From Sphingomonadales bacterium (GTDB lineage Bacteria; Pseudomonadota; Alphaproteobacteria; Sphingomonadales; Kordiimonadaceae): a stretch of 37,604 nucleotides of DNA. Within the stretch, counting starts at the first letter, position 1; the number at the start of each line of letters is the position of its first letter. Made by a program: the position numbers and the translations under genes. Below the pieces are notes generated by a model. That model ran no database searches, had not been told where the DNA came from, and saw nothing but the letters and a program-made list of their open reading frames with translations. The stretch is from NCBI GenBank assembly GCA_011088215.1, contig JAALKD010000032.1, positions 1 through 37,604 of the forward strand, written 5' to 3'. Shown piece by piece: positions 34,518 through 37,604 of the stretch.

Positions 34518-35393
34518 ATGAAAACGCTAAAAACATGTAGCGCAATGATTGCCAGCCTTGTGATCGCGGGCATTTCACCAGTGTTCGCGGCCCCACCAAT
34601 TCAAACCGAAGTCAAAACCGGTCGTTTTCAAACTGCTTTTTCTGTTCCCTCAAAACTAGCCACATACGGTGAAATGATTGAACGATTTGCTGGCGAAAAA
34701 GGGTTAAAAAAACTCGACGCCAACATGGAGGAAGACGGCGTTACCATCGATAAATACGAAGCCTTCACAGTTACCCTCGCCGAAGAAACCTTCGAGGTAT
34801 ACGTGCCGCCCAGCTACGAACCAAGCAAACCAATTGGAATTATGGTTTATGTTCCCGCACGGGATACAGGCGCGCCGCACCCACAGTATTTACCTGCTCT
34901 TGATGATCATTACTTGATCTATATCGCAGCCAACCTGTCTGGAAACCGAGAAAACCCGATCCTTCGTCGCGCGCCGCTTGCGCTGCATGCGCTGGAGAAT
35001 ATGAAACGGCTCTATAACATTGATCCTGCACGCATCTATGCATCTGGCTTGTCGGGTGGTGGCAAAATGGCGGTTTATTTGGGCCTGAATTACGGTGACC
35101 ATTTCACCGGTGCGTTGTTTATTATCGGCAGCCTTAACGTTTCGGACCGGGCGCGGTTGGCACCTACGGGCCGTGTAAAAAAACTAGTTCAAACCCGCAA
35201 TCGTTATGTGTTCCTTACTGGCCGTCAGGACTTTAACCGCAATGAAATACGTCGCCATCGTGCGGCATTTCGGCGTTTCGGCATCAAGAACACGGTATTG
35301 ATAGATGATATTTCACTGGGTCACAGACCGCCGACAGAAAAGCTTTTCCGCCGCGCACTACGAGCGCTAGACGGACTGGAAAAAGCAAAATAA
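34518..35393 (+). CDS. Secreted alpha/beta hydrolase-like protein (PHB-depolymerase/esterase type)
   Basis: 291 residues. The signal peptide is clear (KTCSAMIASLVIAGISPVFA, probable cut before APPIQ). The mature part has EVYVPPSYEPSKPIGIMVYV, then the nucleophile elbow IYASGLSGGGKMAVYLGLNY with the presumed Ser near residue 181. Asp in TGRQDFNRNE and His in SLGHRPP near the C-terminus are positioned to complete a triad. The fold resembles the PHB-depolymerase/feruloyl-esterase branch, but the substrate is not determined. It stands alone, divergent from mgtE and convergent with the AraC gene. Confidence 0.75.
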   Translation: MKTLKTCSAMIASLVIAGISPVFAAPPIQTEVKTGRFQTAFSVPSKLATYGEMIERFAGEKGLKKLDANMEEDGVTIDKYEAFTVTLAEETFEVYVPPSYEPSKPIGIMVYVPARDTGAPHPQYLPALDDHYLIYIAANLSGNRENPILRRAPLALHALENMKRLYNIDPARIYASGLSGGGKMAVYLGLNYGDHFTGALFIIGSLNVSDRARLAPTGRVKKLVQTRNRYVFLTGRQDFNRNEIRRHRAAFRRFGIKNTVLIDDISLGHRPPTEKLFRRALRALDGLEKAK

Positions 35394-35493
35394 GCTCCGA
35401 CGGTTCCGGTCCATCCTTCTTTCCCTTATTGGACTTACTTGGGCCTGTGGGTTTCCTTATTAGTGACCGCGGCCACGAGGTTTCCACTTGTGC

Positions 35494-36576
35494 CTAATCA
35501 GCAGCAAGAAGCGCATCTTTCTTGTATTCCGTCGGGGTCTGACCGGTACGCTCTTTAAAAGCCCGGTTAAAGGGCCCCAAAGATCCATAGCCAACGTCCA
35601 TAGCAATTACCAATATTTGTTTATTGCGTGCGTTGGTATCCGCGAGAATGCGCTTCGCCTCCTCGATCCGGTAGTGGTTGAGAAAATCGGAAAAATTACG
35701 ATAGCCCATATGCTTGTTGATCAAACGGCGTAGCCTGTGCTCAGGCATTTCCAGCGTGTCTGCTAAACTTGCAATGGTGAGGTTCGCCTCCAGATATCCG
35801 CGACCCTCTGCGACAAATGTCGTAATTTTTCGCAGGTCATGCCGCTCGTTTGGATCCTCAAGTTGTTCCGCACGGATGGCAAATGCCTTCGCGTCAGGTT
35901 GCCTGTTTTGATCAGCGACCAGTAGAACTCCTTTTTCCAACCGAAGGCCGTACCACACCACAGCCATGCCAAAGATCAAGAAGGCGAATGCCTGTACTAA
36001 AGTCACTTCAGGCATAACTCGCAGCTCTGGAAACCAGGCTTCCATAACAACGATAGACGCTATGAAAGCTATCGTCACGACCACAACAATAGTGCGAAAC
36101 CTACGTCGTACTTCCAGAAGGTCATCTGCTCTACCACGCCACGCAACATACACCATATGCGCTAAAAAGGACAATTGCATGGCCGTTTCCGACATATCAA
36201 AATACTCTGTTTTCGGAAAGTAAATGCCTTGCCAAGGGTCGAAATCCAAGGCCCATATCACGACATAAAGGGCGAGCATCACAAGGTGAACACGCCGAAG
36301 TCTGAAACCATCCTCAAATTGAGACAGGCTGAAAATCCAGGCGCTGGCCGGTGCCATTGAGGCCAATATGCCGACAAAGTGATAAGCGTGCCCCCAATTC
36401 TCAAAGGCACCAGGCTGTGAAGCCAACAAGTACCCCGCCGCGCAAAATGTGGAAAGCGCACCAAATACACTCGCTACGCGCGTGCCGGTATCGCGCAGGA
36501 TCAGAATGCCCATCAAAACAAACAATCCCGCTGCCCAAAAACGAAAGACGCTATCGTAAAATTCAATCAACAGCAT
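35494..36576 (-). CDS. Membrane-bound AraC-family transcriptional regulator
   Basis: 360 residues. Residues 1-220 hold about seven hydrophobic segments (for example RFWAAGLFVLMGILIL, LVMLALYVVIWAL, IVVVVTIAFIASIVVM, AFAFLIFGMAVVWYG), suggesting a membrane sensor. The C-terminal 105 residues are an AraC double HTH: NLTIASLADTLEMPEHRLRR, IEEAKRILAD, and ILVIAMDVGYGSLGPFNRAF with KERTGQTPTEYKK. It probably senses a membrane or external cue while bound at the inner membrane. The gene is alone, and its target is not evident; the esterase gene at 34518 is a candidate by proximity. Confidence 0.9.
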   Translation of the reverse strand: MLLIEFYDSVFRFWAAGLFVLMGILILRDTGTRVASVFGALSTFCAAGYLLASQPGAFENWGHAYHFVGILASMAPASAWIFSLSQFEDGFRLRRVHLVMLALYVVIWALDFDPWQGIYFPKTEYFDMSETAMQLSFLAHMVYVAWRGRADDLLEVRRRFRTIVVVVTIAFIASIVVMEAWFPELRVMPEVTLVQAFAFLIFGMAVVWYGLRLEKGVLLVADQNRQPDAKAFAIRAEQLEDPNERHDLRKITTFVAEGRGYLEANLTIASLADTLEMPEHRLRRLINKHMGYRNFSDFLNHYRIEEAKRILADTNARNKQILVIAMDVGYGSLGPFNRAFKERTGQTPTEYKKDALLAAD

Positions 36577-36885
36577 TCCTCTGTCACATATGAAAGCGAT
36601 ACTCTAACCCATAATATAGCCATCAACGCCGAACTAAGCCACCTTCTGGCTAAGTCGACCCAATGCTCAGGCTTCATGATCAATTGATCTTCAGTCTAAG
36701 AAAAGAGCAAGCCACGGAACGGACTACTCTTTTTCCCTCAGAATTTTATGAAATGATGGCCCCGGTGAAAGTCCACAAACTAAATTTGTGAAGAATTTGA
36801 GGCCCGGGAATTTTCGATGCGACAGCGAGTTAATAGAAGAACGCCATCCAAACCGAATGTCATTGAAGCTGTTGCTACAACGCGG
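36577..36885. other. Intergenic region between the VOC and AraC genes
   Basis: 309 bp without a convincing gene. It holds a 6-bp inverted repeat, CACAAA-CTAAA-TTTGTG (36774-36790), and a weaker hairpin AGCCA-CCTTC-TGGCT near 36640. It must contain the promoter of the AraC gene on the minus strand; I could not identify boxes with confidence. Confidence 0.6.
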
Positions 36886-37305
36886 TCAAATTTCTGGAAA
36901 CAGAACCTCGGGGTTCTTCATCGTCTTGATCTCAAGAATATTGTTATTCGGATCAGCAATAAAGAAGGTTTCCTGCTCGTATTTATCGCCAGCGAAACGG
37001 CGGTAAGGCTCGTCGATATACTCAAGCCCTGCACCCGCGATACGTTCTTTAAGACCGTCGAAGTCTTCCTGCGTTAGATGAATACCGAAGTGGGGAACGA
37101 GAACCGCGCCCATATCCACATCATGACGAACCGCTGGCAGCTGCTCTTCGCTCTGATGCAAGGTCAGCTCATTGCCCCAAAAGTTGACGTCAACCCAGCG
37201 CCCCTCTTCGCGGTTACCGAGGGTGCAGCCAAAAACATCAGTATAAAACTTTACAGTGGTCTCTAGGTCGCCGGCCGGAATGGCGAGGTGTACAATAGCA
37301 GACAT
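36886..37305 (-). CDS. VOC-superfamily (glyoxalase/dioxygenase-like) protein
   Basis: 139 residues from ATG 37305, with GGGGA 7 bp upstream. An open frame runs 66 codons further but begins with a sequence unlike the family. The VOC pattern is clear: IVHLAIPAGDLETTVKFYTDVFG (first beta-alpha unit, metal His), VDVNFWGNELTLHQ, VPHFGIHLTQEDFDGLKERI (second unit, metal His) and FFIADPNNNILEIKTM (metal Glu). These give the His/His/Glu metal set of glyoxalases and extradiol-type enzymes. The substrate is unknown. It appears to be a single gene. Confidence 0.88.
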   Translation of the reverse strand: MSAIVHLAIPAGDLETTVKFYTDVFGCTLGNREEGRWVDVNFWGNELTLHQSEEQLPAVRHDVDMGAVLVPHFGIHLTQEDFDGLKERIAGAGLEYIDEPYRRFAGDKYEQETFFIADPNNNILEIKTMKNPEVLFPEI

Positions 37306-37604
37306 GGATTTCCCCATTAGTTTCGTTTGTAACTCTATAGAGGAAATCATAGGGGTGAGTAAGAGGGTTTTTCCGCATTCAGATAGATTGTTACCGACAT
37401 GGCACCAATGAAACGCTACAGAATTCGCAATAATCAGGAATTCGCTCGGTACTAAGCACCACACAGGCGCAAATTCCATTGTTCTGGACACGAAAAAAGG
37501 CAACCCACTGAATGAATTGCCCTATTCGAAAAATCTGTAAAAAAGATTTTGGTGCCCCGAAGGAGACATAGATGGGCACTGGTATGAAACAATTAAGCTG
37601 AAAT
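37306..37604. other. Intergenic region at the right end of the window
   Basis: About 299 bp with no gene of credible length. It should hold the promoter of the VOC gene. Near the edge, GGAG at 37561-37564 precedes an ATG at 37572, but that frame closes after eight codons. Confidence 0.55.

Noticed and set aside
37572..37601. A ribosome site followed by an eight-codon frame at the right edge
   Set aside because: GGAG and ATG are well spaced, but the frame closes after eight codons and nothing identifies it as a leader peptide; the window ends before its context can be seen.

Overview
This window comes from an alphaproteobacterium. Three things point there: a divK-pleD cell-cycle operon, a MipZ-type division-site ATPase, and a gene order typical of that class (pyrB-pyrC-plsY-dprA-topA-rnr ... 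rpmG / pleD-divK / DUF3572 / dinB, then RidA-GDPD-FemAB-like, clpA-clpS, and mipZ-panC). The base composition looks moderate in GC and even. I see no rRNA, tRNA, CRISPR array, prophage or insertion sequence. The genus cannot be named from what I can see.

Layout. 1-865 (minus): the start of gatA (cut by the window edge) and gatC. 993-12212 (plus): a GNAT enzyme, a DUF3089 hydrolase, ruvX, then the housekeeping run pyrB, a degenerate pyrC, plsY, dprA, topA and rnr. 12443-16012 is a signalling island: a stand-alone receiver, a convergent HPt/pseudo-receiver protein, rpmG, and divK-pleD on the minus strand. 16230-21905 (plus): DUF3572, a HAD protein, dinB, a GGDEF protein, RidA, a glycerophosphodiester phosphodiesterase and a FemAB-like protein. 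21906-28217 (minus): GNAT, clpA, clpS, phosphomannomutase, a membrane J-protein and mipZ. 28482-30288 (plus): a Bax-type glucosaminidase and panC. 30331-34279 (minus): an M28 peptidase, a response regulator and mgtE. 34518-37305: a secreted esterase-like protein (plus), a membrane AraC regulator (minus) and a VOC protein (minus).

The most notable observations are genes that depart from their families. pleD is split by an exact 164-bp tandem duplication that shifts the frame. dprA stops at an in-frame TGA although the rest of its winged-helix domain follows intact in the same frame. The pyrC product lacks most metal-binding histidines and resembles the inactive PyrC'/PyrX subunit that accompanies PyrB in pseudomonads. 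An HPt protein carries a receiver-like domain without the phospho-acceptor aspartate; it overlaps the 3' end of a normal receiver gene, next to divK-pleD.

Together, the signalling genes (DivK, PleD, a second diguanylate cyclase, the HPt protein, two further receivers, MipZ) suggest a region rich in cell-cycle and cyclic-di-GMP control set inside otherwise conserved housekeeping operons. Function assignments rest on motif recognition only; no database search was run.
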